Source: Diadophis punctatus similis
Taxonomy: Eukaryota > Chordata > Lepidosauria > Squamata > Dipsadidae
DNA: 64,000 nucleotides
Reading direction: 5' to 3'
Assembly (NCBI GenBank): GCA_023053685.1
Contig: JALIGW010000001.1
Location: 230,442,434-230,506,433 of the forward strand
The position numbers and the translations under genes were made by a program. Shown one piece after another: positions 12,582-24,289 of the stretch; the first letter of the stretch is position 1, and each line of letters starts with the position of its first letter. The notes beneath the pieces were generated by a model. The model saw only the letters and a list, made by a program, of their open reading frames with translations, did not search any database and was not told the origin of the DNA.

Positions 12582-12661
12582 TCCTTTGAAATAACTGTAC
12601 TAAGTATCCCCTTGCAAGAATTCCTTTGAAATAACTGTACTAAGTATCCCCTTGCAAGAAT
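12582..12661. repeat. Perfect 2 x 40-bp tandem duplication
   Basis: The 40-bp unit beginning tcctttgaaataactgtac and ending gcaagaat occurs at 12582-12621 and 12622-12661 without a mismatch, so it is recent. It starts a few bases after the CR1 terminus. Confidence 0.95.
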
Positions 12662-13743
12662 GAATAAAGAAAGGTTGTTCTAAAGTAAGCTTATAGAGGT
12701 GATCAGTCGAGCATACACATTTCTGCATGAACAAAATTATGATTTGACACCGGGTACTCTTCTTCTGTGAAGGGAACTTTTCTCTTGGTACCTAGGCTAA
12801 TTTCATACACAGATGCTTCCCACATGTTTTAATTATTTCAGTCAATGGAAAGGTTTATGGTGATACATGAGACTTAAAGTTTGTATCACTGTGGTCTCAC
12901 TTGAGTTTCATTGATGGACATATAGAATGTTGTCCCATGTACAGTATGCCACTTAATGAGTGATCAGCCCATTTTCCTCAGTTGTTCAATCACCATAGTG
13001 GTGGTATCTCAAGAACATTTTTCTCTTTATCAGGATTTTTCTGCTCTCTTGTTATTATATCTTCTTTTTCTTCAAATTTTATTTCTCCCTCTCAACTATT
13101 TGTCTATTTTTGTATTTCTCCTTTTACTTTTTGCCTGTGAGTATTTTCTGGCTTCAGACTCAACCGTAGCCTTGTGTGAAATGTAGCAATAAGTTTCCTC
13201 CTAAAAATGAACCACTAGCTTATATGGTGTGCTGGAAGAGGAACATGTTGCATAATTCTGACTTCAAGGTCAAGTTTTCACAACAACCAAAGCTAGTTAT
13301 ACTTTTAAATACGTTGTTTGGGAATACAGTAAATGCTCAAAACTACAGGTACCATCAACCCTGTCATTCTGCTGCAATGGCCGTACACTTTTGAAAGAGA
13401 TGAACAGATTCTTTCAGATAAGATTTCAGCAGCTACTTTGTCAAGATGTTATCTTGATATCAGAAACTTAGTTTGGGCTTGATTTCTGCATATCACTCCT
13501 GGTTGACTGCTAAATGAGCAGGGTAAACTGAAAAACCAATGAAACATTATTCTGGGTCTTGGTAGACTCAAAGGGAGAGAGGGAGGGAGGAAGGGAGAGA
13601 AAACACAGATCAGGGTCAGTCTCATTCAATTTTGGAACATTATAGCTTGCAATTCCACTTATCATGGAAGCAATTCAGGATATCTCCCAGCCTATATTGC
13701 ATCACCAGCAGTCCATCCCAGTATCTGTAACCCAGTCCTGTTG
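12662..13743. other. Intron, nothing recognised
   Basis: Short ORFs at 12956-13186 and 13176-13394 have no recognisable domain. Confidence 0.45.
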
Positions 13744-13751
13744 ATATAAAT

Positions 13752-13886
13752 CAGGGGTGTCAAACTCGCAGCCAAGAGGCTGAATGTGTCACATGCTGGC
13801 CCCGCCTCCGCCCAGTTTAGCAAAGGGGGGAAAAGTCCCGATACGTTACGTGATGCCGCCGTGATGCCGCGAGTTTGACATCCCTG
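13752..13886. mobile_element. hAT-like MITE, 135 bp (CAGGGGTGTCAAACTC family)
   Basis: The ends are caggggtgtcaaactcg and cgagtttgacatccctg. Target-site duplication atataaat is perfect at 13744-13751 and 13887-13894. Confidence 0.94.
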
Positions 13887-13949
13887 ATATAAATGATTAT
13901 TCTGTCTCTAGTTCAGCTCTCTTCCCTACCCGGAGTGCAAAGTCAAAAC

Positions 13950-14012
13950 CAGTGTTTTTCAGCCTTAGCAACTTTAATATGTGTGGACTTCAACTCCCAG
14001 AATTCTCCAATC
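13950..14012. mobile_element. Partial hAT-like MITE (CAGTGTTTCTCAACC family)
   Basis: The left end cagtgtttttcagccttagc continues with ggacttcaactcccagaatt. The right half is missing. Full copies are at 39089-39215 and 40116-40243. Confidence 0.7.
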
Positions 14013-16477
14013 AACTTACACTGAGTTCCTGTAAGGCCATAAAGCAGCTGTACATTTATATTCCATTCAGGGTATTTCACCTTCTGGAATCTGACAATTA
14101 AAATATTTCTAGTGTAATTAATTTCCATTAATGATCCCAGATCCTGCCAAAAAAATTATCTTTGAACTTATATCCGTTATTAAGTAATATTTTTGATTCT
14201 GCTGCTCTTCATTTACTTACCTAAAAATAACAGTTTTGAGTATTACCATCGCAGCACACAAAATTTACTAATTACTAACACTGAGAATAAGAATCTTTTC
14301 TTCATACCTTACTTGTACAAAGTCTAAGAAAAGCAGTCTTTTTGTTTAGGCAGAAAAAGCGTATTCCCGGTGTCTTGCTAAAGAGATAATATATCTTGTT
14401 TTTCAAGTTGGTGAAACACTTTTCATGTCTACGGAGCTATTCTACCAGGCCATTGGTGGTGTTTACTGCATTCATCAGAGAGTATTTGCTCCCAAATCCA
14501 TGTAAAGCTTCAACCTTTTAGCAATTATTATTGTTTGGTGTTAGAGTGCAGAAACATGCTTTATGTGATAGAGCAATCTTGTCTTCAGTCATTTCTTAAA
14601 GCCAGTTCTCCACTTCTCGTATAGTTTGTTACTCTCCAATCAGAGTGAAGCACCAAAACCACACACACTTAAAGCCCATCTGTAATTAAGATTGAGTGCT
14701 CATCTGTGTACTTATATGAGCCTCCCTTCCTTCCTCATTTCTTATGAGCTGACATGTTTGGTTTCTATTTACTACCATGTCAGATCTCAGAATTGAGGAG
14801 AATGGATGAAAGAACTGAAGGGAATTGAATGGAATATACCCGGGTTATTTCCATCAAAAGTCAGACAGCTTTAAAAGATTTCAGTAGAGGTATACTGCAG
14901 GTGCAGTATTCAGTGTGTAGACACAGAAAATCACCTGAAGGCACAACAGCAATTCATTTATCAGCTGTGGGATTGATCTGGGAATCACCGTATTAAGAAA
15001 TAAAACCAAGAATCTGCCTCAAAAGCTAAAGAAACACTTCTACTAAATGTAAAGTGTGGCTCAAGCCCTCTCAATAATAGAACAACAGCAACAAAAACTG
15101 TTCCATAAAACTAACATTCACAAATGCATTTGGACTGCTAGAAGCTCCAGATAATTGGCAAGTAGCACAAAGCAAAATGGGCTTCTCTGAAAAGAATGAC
15201 TAATAAACAATGGCTTGGAACATCCAGTAACAGACATCACTCTGGCCAGCTTTTAATCATACATTGACTACGTATTAGAAATAATTGACAAAGTAGCATT
15301 CAAAACGTCTTTCATTCATAGTAGCTTGAAGATTTAAAGATTTCAACAAAAGAAAATCTGCAAACAAACAAAAAGAAAAATTCCCAAGCATGAATATAAC
15401 TTAAATGGTTGCATCAGGTAAACAGCAGTTGGTTAAATGCAGGCAAACATGCATTTATTTTTCTGTTGGAAGCAAGCAGTCTCTCACCCTCCCCAGTTTT
15501 TAAAATGAAGAGGTCTTGGCTCAGTACCAAATTGGGATTTAAAAATTCATGCCTGCCATAAGAATTTATATAAGTATTGAATTATTTACATGCTGTACCA
15601 ATAATGAGCTTAATATCTAATACAGATGATTTAATAAATATAAAATGGCATTGGAAAAACATAATCAAATAACTGTAATATGTCAGTATGGTCTGGCCCG
15701 TTTTTGATTAAGGATTCTGTAGAAAATAACTAAGCGCAGTATTTTTTTTTCATAAAAGTTGTAGAAAAACCTATATTTTTCTTAGACATCTCTTTCCTCT
15801 GTTATGGTTTCTTCTGAACTAGAAACAGATTAGGAGTCTTAATGGAGATGGAATATAGGAGGAGGCTTAGTAACAGTACCATTAAAGGTAGGCAGATGTC
15901 CAAGACCATGAGCTCTATTTAAAAAGAAGAATCATGATGTAATCTTAGAGAGACAACTTTGGTTAGACTTGTATAATTGCGGAGAAAATTGGAGGTATTC
16001 AGGTATGAATGAATGTGTGTGTGTTTTCTGTCCTTTTTTTCTACCTCTTTGTCTCTTTTTTTCTTTTTCTTTTTCACATGTATTTTCTTTTTCTCTTTGA
16101 ATGTATTTTTTAATGAAAACTATTTTAAAATAGAGAACTCTGAAGGGGATAGAAAAGAAGGGACGCAGATCAAGATAGTGATGAGCAGAGCGAAGCAGCA
16201 GGTAGACTGCACTCAGGGTAGGGGGATCAAATATCTAAGGACAATCTCCACTTCCAGCCCTCTGGCCTCATCTTGGGAGTCTGGTTATCAGGTCTTTGGG
16301 AGTCTTGTGTCTGAATTGTACTTGGTTAACTGTTGCCCTTTGACTTTATTTTGGAAGTTATTACATTTTTTTTCTTTTTTTGCTTCTGATCATCACTTTA
16401 CCATAAAACAAATTACGGATAATTCATTTCTGTTGTGTAGCTGTAACCCTTGTTTTTATTGTTATGCCATGAGGACA
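14013..16477. other. Intron, nothing recognised
   Basis: Largely AT-rich, unique-looking sequence with a T-rich stretch near 16025-16110. No exon, SINE or TIR could be supported. Confidence 0.45.
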
Positions 16478-16485
16478 TGATAGAA

Positions 16486-16792
16486 CAGTGATGGCGAACC
16501 TTTTAGACATCGAGTCCCCAAACTGCGCGCATGCATGCCCAAACTGAAAGGCACGTGCGCATGTGCGGACATGTACAGCAGAGACCCAAAGACCAGCTGG
16601 CCGGCAGTAGGCGGGGCATCCCAACACCGGCAGCACGGCCAGAGGTAAGATCTTTTTTCTTTCGTGAGCCTCTGTTTTGTCGTTTGCAGGGAAACAGAAA
16701 CTCACGAAAGAAACATTACGGAGATCTGACCTGGGGCGATAGTGCGTGTGCCAGCAGAGAAGGCTCTGTGTGCCATAGGTTTGCCATCACAG
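16486..16792. mobile_element. hAT-like MITE (CAGTGATGGCGAACC family)
   Basis: The left end cagtgatggcgaacctttt pairs with ataggtttgccatcacag. Target-site duplication tgatagaa is perfect at 16478-16485 and 16793-16800. Confidence 0.92.
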
Positions 16793-16929
16793 TGATAGAA
16801 TGTTTATTGAATGAACATTCTGGAATAAGAACACTGATGCTTTGCTTTAATACTGTTTCTTCTTTGGTTTCTTTCCTTTCCTTTCTTGGGGAACATGTCC
16901 CACTATTAATGTATTTAAATAGTCCCTAC

Positions 16930-17356
16930 CAGAGGTTGGTTCCTGCCGGAGCTGCCTGGTGCACAGCTCCGGTAGGGGGTGGCCGATTGCACAACCGCTC
17001 CGGAGCCCTCTCTGCCGGTCCACCGTGGGCGTCGCCATTTTTGGGGGTGATTTTGGGTTGATTTTGCTTCTGCGCATGCGCAGAAGCAAAATTGCACTGA
17101 AATCTCATGAGGGGACGTGCACACGCGTGAGATTTTGGCAAGATTTTGCCTCCACACATGCGCGGAAGCAAAATCGCGCTGAAATCTCTCTCGCACGCAT
17201 CCCCTTGCAAGATTTCTGCACAATTTTGCTTCTGCGCATGCGCAGAAGCAAAATCGAGTGAGGGGATGCACGTGCATAGCGAGCACGCACGCTCCCGAAG
17301 TGTGGAGATGTGCGCGCATGGCTCCGGCAGCGAGGTAAGAGAGCAACCCGCCCCTG
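16930..17356. mobile_element. hAT-like MITE with NRF1-like palindromes
   Basis: The ends cagaggttggttcctgcc and agcaacccgcccctg are flanked by a perfect gtccctac duplication (16922-16929, 17357-17364). The interior repeats a cttctgcgcatgcgcagaag palindrome at 17068-17086 and 17229-17248, and is CpG-dense. ORFs of 74-143 aa here come from the repeated palindrome units. Confidence 0.93.
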
Positions 17357-17364
17357 GTCCCTAC

Positions 17365-18454
17365 CTATAGCAGTGTTTCAAAGAGGCTGATAAAGCACAC
17401 TTTCCACTTTTCTCCCTATTATTCATGCATATAAAGTAGACCAATCCAAAAAGAAGAACTATATCATGTTGAATTTATATGCGTAAAGGGCCCCCAGCTA
17501 GAAGCTCTTCTGCAGGAAACAGCTGCAGAGGACCCCTGGTCACACATTGATTGAAAGTTGTGTGTCATACTAGAAGAGAGCTTCAATTAATGTTCAGACA
17601 GACATTTTGATCTTCCATCAAAAAAAGTGGGTTATTTGTTTGGGGGGGGGGCACATTGACCTTGTGTTTTTGTTCATTCAGTAGAGCATTGTTAACGGCA
17701 CAGGAACATTACATCTTTTCTAGGGACTGTAATTTAAGATTCAACTCACACAATGCAGTCTTGGTGTTTTGTCTTGATTTGTGTCTTTTTGAGGGGGGGT
17801 ATAATAATTTCTGTAGAGGAAGAAGAAATAGGTCAGAAAGAAGTATCTATGAGATTTGCATGCCTTTTGAATAGTCTTTAAAGGGATAGTAAATCAAAAT
17901 TAGCTATGCTAGTAATTATTTCGGCAACCCAGGAGAAACCTCCCACACTGGGAACTGCTCCGTAACTTGGTTAATCAAATATGTGTACAAATATGTCTTC
18001 AGCAAAGACTGCAAGGTTCAAAGTAATAAACCTGTAATTAATAGTTCTAGCTTGGAGTGTTTGGTAAGTATGTTGTATTCCCATTCCAATGAGTTTGACA
18101 TTTGTGTTCCTACAACAAGAGCACTGAACAGGAGTTGGGCATTAAAGTAACACTGTTTAATCAAAGCCATCTGGTAGTGGCAATTTTAAACATAATTGTC
18201 TCCATGCAAAGACACTGTTTCTGTTAGCATCTCTGGTGCATTAGTAATTTAGGATCAGAGTACTTGGGATGTTGCCTTATTTACATAACCTCCTTTGTGC
18301 AACCGCTCCTCTATCTTGAGCATTGTTTAACTAACAGGTCTGCCACTCTCCTCGTGTTGCTAAACTAGAATGCATCATTTATTTCTTCTTCTTCTATCAC
18401 TTGAGAAGGCAGAAGCACCTGTTTTCAAAATATCTTCTTTCATTTCATACGTTG
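17365..18454. other. Intron, nothing recognised
   Basis: No supported feature. A g-run lies at 17641-17650. Confidence 0.45.
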
Positions 18455-20500
18455 TTCCAAAGAGGAAGCCTATAGAAAAGGTGATAAAATGTTGTATAAT
18501 CAGGCCAGAAATGTATTAATAACGGAGATTAGAGCAGCAAAAAGAAGCTACTCTGAAAAGCTAAAGAACCAGTTCTCAACAAATGAACCAGCAAACATGT
18601 GGAGAACTCTTAAAAATATCACTGGATACGGCAAACCACCTTCCCAAGCTGAAAGAAATCAACAACTGGCAGATGACCTGAACGTATTTTCCTGCAGGGT
18701 TGAAAGGAAACTACAGCCACCTATCTCCACAACCCCCATCTCAGGCATACCAACAACAGCCAAGCCTCCTACAACTGACCCCATACCATTGGGTTCTCAA
18801 CCTCTAGTGATCACAGAAAAGGAAGTGCAAGACCTATTTCACAGACAAAAGCCAGGAAAAGCTCCAGGCCCAGACAAGATAACTTCTTCTTGCTTAAAAG
18901 TCTGTGCTGACCATTTGGCCCCCATCTTCACCCAGATCTTGAATAAATCGCTAGAGATGTGCTATGTTCCTTCTTGCTTCAAATGCTCTACTACCATCCC
19001 AGTGCCAAAGAAGCCCACCATCAAGGAACTGAACGACTACAGACCAGTTGCTCTAACATCTGTAGTTATGAAAACCTTTGAGAAGGCTAGTGCTGTTCCA
19101 CTTGAAAACCATCACGGATCCACTGTTAGACCCCCTACAATTTGCATACCAAGCAAACAGATCAACAGATGATGCTGTTAATATGGCTCTGCACTACATC
19201 CTACAACATCTTGAATCTCCAAAGACCTACGTAAGGGTCCTCTTTGTAGACTTTAGTTCAGCATTCAATACCACCATTCCAGATGCTCTTCTAACTAAGC
19301 TGAACCAGCTAGTGGTACCTGAACACACTTGTAAGTGGATCATAAGCTTCCTAACAAACAGGAAGCAGCAGGTGAAACTAAGCAGAATCACATCAGATAC
19401 CTGTATAAGTAGCACAGGGGTCCCCCAAGGCTGTGTGCTCTCCACTTTTCTTCTCTCTATATACCAATGACTGCATCTCTAATTATCCATCTGTTAAACT
19501 ACTGAAGTTCACAGATGACACAACAGTGATCGGCCTCATTCGAGACAATGATGAATCCACATACAGATGAGAGGTTGAACAACTAACCTTGTCATGCGAC
19601 CAGAACAATCTGGAACTGAACACACTCACATCGTAGAAATGGTGGTAGACTTTAGGAGAAACCAAATCATACTTCCACCTCTTACAATACTAGACAACAC
19701 AGTATCAACAGTAGAGACCTTCAAATTTCTAGGTTCGACCATATCGCAAGATCTAAAATGGACACCTAACATCAAAAACATCATCAAAAAGCACAACAAA
19801 GAATGTTCTTTCTGCACCAACTCAGAAAGCTCAAACTGCCCAAGGAGCTGCTGATACAGTTCTACAGAGGAATTATTGAGTCTGTCACCTGCACCTCTAT
19901 AACTGTCTGGTTTGGTTCTTCAACCCAACAAGACAGACACAGACTTCAGAGGATAATTAGAATGGCAGAAAAAACAATTGCTACCAACCTGCCTTCCATT
20001 GAGGACCTGTATACTGCACGAGTAAAAAAGAGGGCTGTGAAAATATTTATAGACCCCTCGCATCATGGACACAAACTGTTTCAACTCCTACCCTCAAAGC
20101 GACGCTATAGAGCACTGTACACCAGAACAACTAGACACAAGAACAGTTTTTTTCCCAAACGCCATCACTCTGCTAAACAAATAATTCCCTCAACACTGTC
20201 AAACTATTTACTAAGTCTGCACTACTATTAATCTTCTCATCATTCTCATCACCCATCTGCTCCCACTAATGACTGTATGACTGTAACTTTGTTGCTTGTA
20301 TCCTTACAATTTATATTGACTGGTTCCTAATATGATTTGATTGCTTATTTGTACCTGGACTATCATTAAGTGTTGTACCTTATGATTCTTGATGAACGTA
20401 TCTTTTCTTTTATGTACACTGAGAGCATATGCACCAAGACAAATTCCTTGTGTGTCCAATCACACTTGGCCACAAAAAATTCTATTCTATTCTATGTGTT
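18455..20500 (+). mobile_element. CR1/L3-group LINE, broken reverse transcriptase (snake ATTCT-tail LINE)
   Basis: Non-LTR reverse transcriptase in at least four pieces. 18489-19172 runs from the linker (TEIRAAKRSYSEKLKNQF) through GKAPGPDKI and NDYRPVALTSVVMK. After a frameshift, 19078-19470 carries FAYQANRSTDDAV, VLFVDFSSAFNTTIPDALL and STGVPQGCVLS. Then comes the catalytic box as FTDDT instead of FADDT, then VDFRRN and FKFLGSTISQDLKW, and 19803-20231 is the C-terminal region (FYRGIIESVTCTSITVWFG, LLPSKRRYRALYTRTTRHKN). The endonuclease is absent. The 3' UTR (20233-20478) ends in ttctattctattctat. Frameshifts, an in-frame tga near 19568 and the changed catalytic box mark a dead copy. Confidence 0.9.
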
Positions 20501-20636
20501 TCTGTTTCTGACTTTGATAGGTGATAAACAATAATACCCAGTCTATTGAGTTATCACTATCTCCCAGATAACTTTTGGGTTGTTTGGGCCAACCCATGGT
20601 TTGCTGTTGTCATTCCTCACCTTGATTTATTTATTT

Positions 20637-20683
20637 AAAATAATAATAATAATAATAATAATCTAATAATCTAATAAAATAAA
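20637..20683. repeat. (AAT)n microsatellite
   Basis: Trinucleotide aat repeats passing into imperfect aatct units. Confidence 0.9.
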
Positions 20684-20838
20684 TATCCAGTTCTGCTTTA
20701 TACTGCAGAGAATATAAAGAAAATGGATTATATCTAAGACCTTGTAATCATATTTTATGACATGCCCCTCTGGACAGGAATTCCCACTCAAGATTGCTTA
20801 GGAATTGGTTTCACAAGGGTTGAGTTTCTTGCTATGTA

Positions 20839-21421
20839 CGAGGGTGAGTCAAAACGTAATGCCATTTTCTTTAGAACAGGTATAATTACCAACACAGGAA
20901 CATGTAGCATGCATCAAAATGAAGCAGGTCCTCTGTGGATCACATCCCTACTTCTCAACATAGTCACCGTTTCTCTCAATAGCAATGTTCCACCTTCGAA
21001 TGAGAGCATGTATCCCTGTCTCGTAAAATTTTGTTGACTGTTCTTTGAGCCACTTCTTCACTGCAGTTTTCACTTCCTCATCACTGGAATAATAATCCTG
21101 CATACTCACCAGATTTAGCACCTTCAGACTATCATCTCTTCGGCCCCATGAAAGAGGGTTTGAGAGGCAAACATTATTCCAGTGACGAGGAAGTGAAAAC
21201 TGCAGTGAAAAAGTGGCTCAAAAAACAGTCAACAGAATTTTATGAGGCAGGGATACATGCTCTCATTCGAAGGTGGAACATTGCTATTGAGAGAAACGGT
21301 GACTATGTTGAGAAGTAGGGATGTGAGCCACAGAGGACCAGCTTCATTTTGATGTATACTTCCTGTGTTGGTAATTATATCTGTCCTAAAGAAAATGGCA
21401 TTACGTTTTGACTCACCCTCG
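20839..21421. mobile_element. Fold-back mariner element (two inverted 3' ends)
   Basis: The ends cgagggtgagtcaaaacg and cgttttgactcaccctcg abut TA at 20837-20838 and 21422-21423. The left arm (20839-21093) is the near-perfect reverse complement of the right arm (21173-21421), with a 79-nt loop. Mirror-image ORFs on the two strands share YEGESKRNAIFFRT and LLLNIVTVSLNSNVPPSNES. The right arm plus loop encodes the mariner transposase C-terminus, so both arms derive from the 3' end. Confidence 0.93.
21094..21318 (+). pseudogene. Mariner transposase C-terminal remnant
   Basis: The + strand reads YSPDLAPSDYHLFG, holding the last acidic residue of the mariner catalytic triad, then MKEGLRGKHYSSDEEV, TAVKKWLKKQ and RWNIAIERNGDYVEK before stop tag at 21316-21318. 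The DNA-binding HTH region and first two catalytic aspartates are missing, so no function is possible from this copy. The stop position matches intact mariner proteins, which end at the GDYVEK motif. Confidence 0.9.
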
Positions 21422-21423
21422 TA

Positions 21424-22140
<717 letters not shown>

Positions 22141-22204
22141 TGAGTACAATTATTTAGGGCACATGACTTTCAACAAGGGAGTTGTTTCAACAGAGTTTAT
22201 CTGA

Positions 22205-22408
22205 GTAGGGAACCAACCTAGTTCAGCAGTTCAGCTGTTCAAATCTCACCGGCTCAAGGTTGATTCAGCCTTCCATCCTTCCAAGGTGGGTAAAATGAGG
22301 ACCCAGATTGTTGGGGGCAATATGCTGAACTCTGTAAAGCGCTTAGAGAGGGCTGTAAAGCACTATGAAGCGCTTTATAAGTCTAAGTGCTATTGCTATT
22401 GCTATTGA
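22205..22408 (+). mobile_element. Sauria SINE, 5' part degraded
   Basis: The core tgttgggggcaatatgctga and the tail gtgctattgctattgctatt are clear. The tRNA-like head is eroded (gttcaaatctcaccggctca). It begins about 65 bp after the exon 4 donor. Confidence 0.88.
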
Positions 22409-22964
22409 AGTCTTTCACTGGGATATCACGAGCTGTAACTTCAAATAACTCAGTTCGTTCCTCCCTTTCCCTTTCTTATGCTCAGTTTATCACTAAACAT
22501 TTTGTTGTTTGTTTATTCATATTTATTCATGTCAGAGGCATCACAATTAAAATAAGGCATACTATATGACATAACATTTAAAATATACAAGATTAAAATA
22601 TCTACTAATTAAACAGATCTTTCCCAGAAACTAGCAACATTAATTGTGTTCTGTCATGCTGCCATGAGGTGCTCAAATGCCATGAGGTCCCCTATATTTT
22701 ATTTTATTATTTATATTTTATATTTACAGATTGCCTATCTCCCTCAAAGTTTTAAAATATCTCCTCTCTCAGGGTGCCCATCACATAGAACAGCATTCTT
22801 GAAATTTGGATGGCGCTCACCGTGCGAGCTTTTTCTAGGGCCTTGAGGACCTGGCCTTTCCTTCAGGCATTGGGGCTGGCTGTTATAATTGACCCCAGGT
22901 TGTATCGCTGCATATTTATTTTTCAGATTGTGCATTAGGAGCCACTTGTTTTTAAGTGTGTAGT
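22409..22964. other. Intron, possible old L2-like fragment
   Basis: The stretch 22695-22930 has a (ttatttt)-rich left side and gattgcctatctccctcaaa, weakly like an antisense L2 3' end. Too diverged to call. Confidence 0.3.
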
Positions 22965-23285
22965 TGCAGGTAAGTCAATTCAGACCAAAACTTCTGTGGC
23001 TAAGCAATGCAGTCATTAAGTGAGTCACACCTAATTTTACAATCTTTTGTGCTATGGTCATTAAGCAAATCTGGCTTCCCTATTGACTTTGCTTGTTAGG
23101 AGCCCCTGGAAAAGGTACAAATGGTGATCACTTGACCTTGGGAGGCTGCAGCCATCATACAAATACATGCTGATTGCCAAGTCCTTGTGATTTTGATCAT
23201 GTGACTGTTGGGATGCTGGGATGGTCGTAAGTGCAAGGACCGGTCTTAAGTCGCCTTTTTCACCACCTTTGTAATTTCAGACGGT
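22965..23285. mobile_element. Degraded TIR element (CAGGTAGTCCTYGACTTA family)
   Basis: The sequence shares ggcttccctattgactttgc, the catgtgactgttgggatgct region and taagtgcaaggaccggtc with the fuller copies at 43222-43597 and 59823-60218. Terminal repeats are eroded. Confidence 0.6.
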
Positions 23286-24289
23286 TTTTACATGAAAGAT
23301 TGTATATCTAGGATTACCTATGTTATATGAGTGGGGAGGGTTTTGCTATATTTACATTACAGTTTTTACCTTTGTATTATGTTGTTAGTATGTTTTATGT
23401 ATTAACTGCCCAGAATCATTGTTTTGAAGTATCCATCCATATCAAGCATGTAAATGAACATGTGTTATACAAAACTTTATCTCAAAAGAAAGGAAAGAAA
23501 CTCATGTTAAAGAATTAGTGACTTCTAATATTCAGCATTCTTCCCTAGATTCCTTCTGGATATTTGCCTTTATTTCTCTTCCAATACAGTGTTGCTTAAT
23601 TTACCAGCGTGTTATTAATACTAACTTGGATGCTGTTGAGTGTGATTCAATCTTTAACTTGCATGCCATTTTTTGAACTGAAATACTGTAGTTTGCCCTT
23701 ATGCTTAAACAAGTTTCAGTAAGTTTTCAATTAGACTGAAATGGAGGGAGGATTATCCCAATAGATGGAATGCAAGATTTCTACGTAACTACTGACCCAT
23801 AACTGCTCATTTATTCCTCAGTAGTTATTTGTACAGTTTTGATTTGCATAATGGATAAAAGAATGGAATTAGGTCTCTTAAGCTAATAACTATGGAGAGA
23901 TCAAAAGTGTATTCTGTAGAGCTGCTACTGTATGTCTTTTAATACATTTGCAATGATTATTGGAAACCTATTTGGTGGATTTCAACCCTGTTATATGCAT
24001 AAGAAAAACCCTTCTCTTATCAACAGATAGCTACTAAGATGAGTTTTGTCTTGCTTGTTGTTAGAAGCGGTGATTATTATCAAGGATCATAAAAAGCCCT
24101 TAATCTGCAACTGGATTCAGTTCTAACATTGGGTGAAACATTGAACATCTCTTTACACCTTTCTTGACGTTGCTTGCACAGTTGAATTTGCTCAGGACAG
24201 TAAATTTTATCTTAGGTAATACACATATGGGCAATGATAGAAAAAAATAACCTCTTGTTCTCTTTGGTATTCACTAAGCCTTCATGGTG
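23286..24289. other. Intron, nothing recognised
   Basis: No supported feature. Confidence 0.45.

Noticed and set aside
16531..17346. Overlapping ORFs of 74-176 aa on both strands suggesting a gene
   Set aside because: They span two separate MITEs and repeated gcgcatgcgc palindromes; there is no domain and no splice context.
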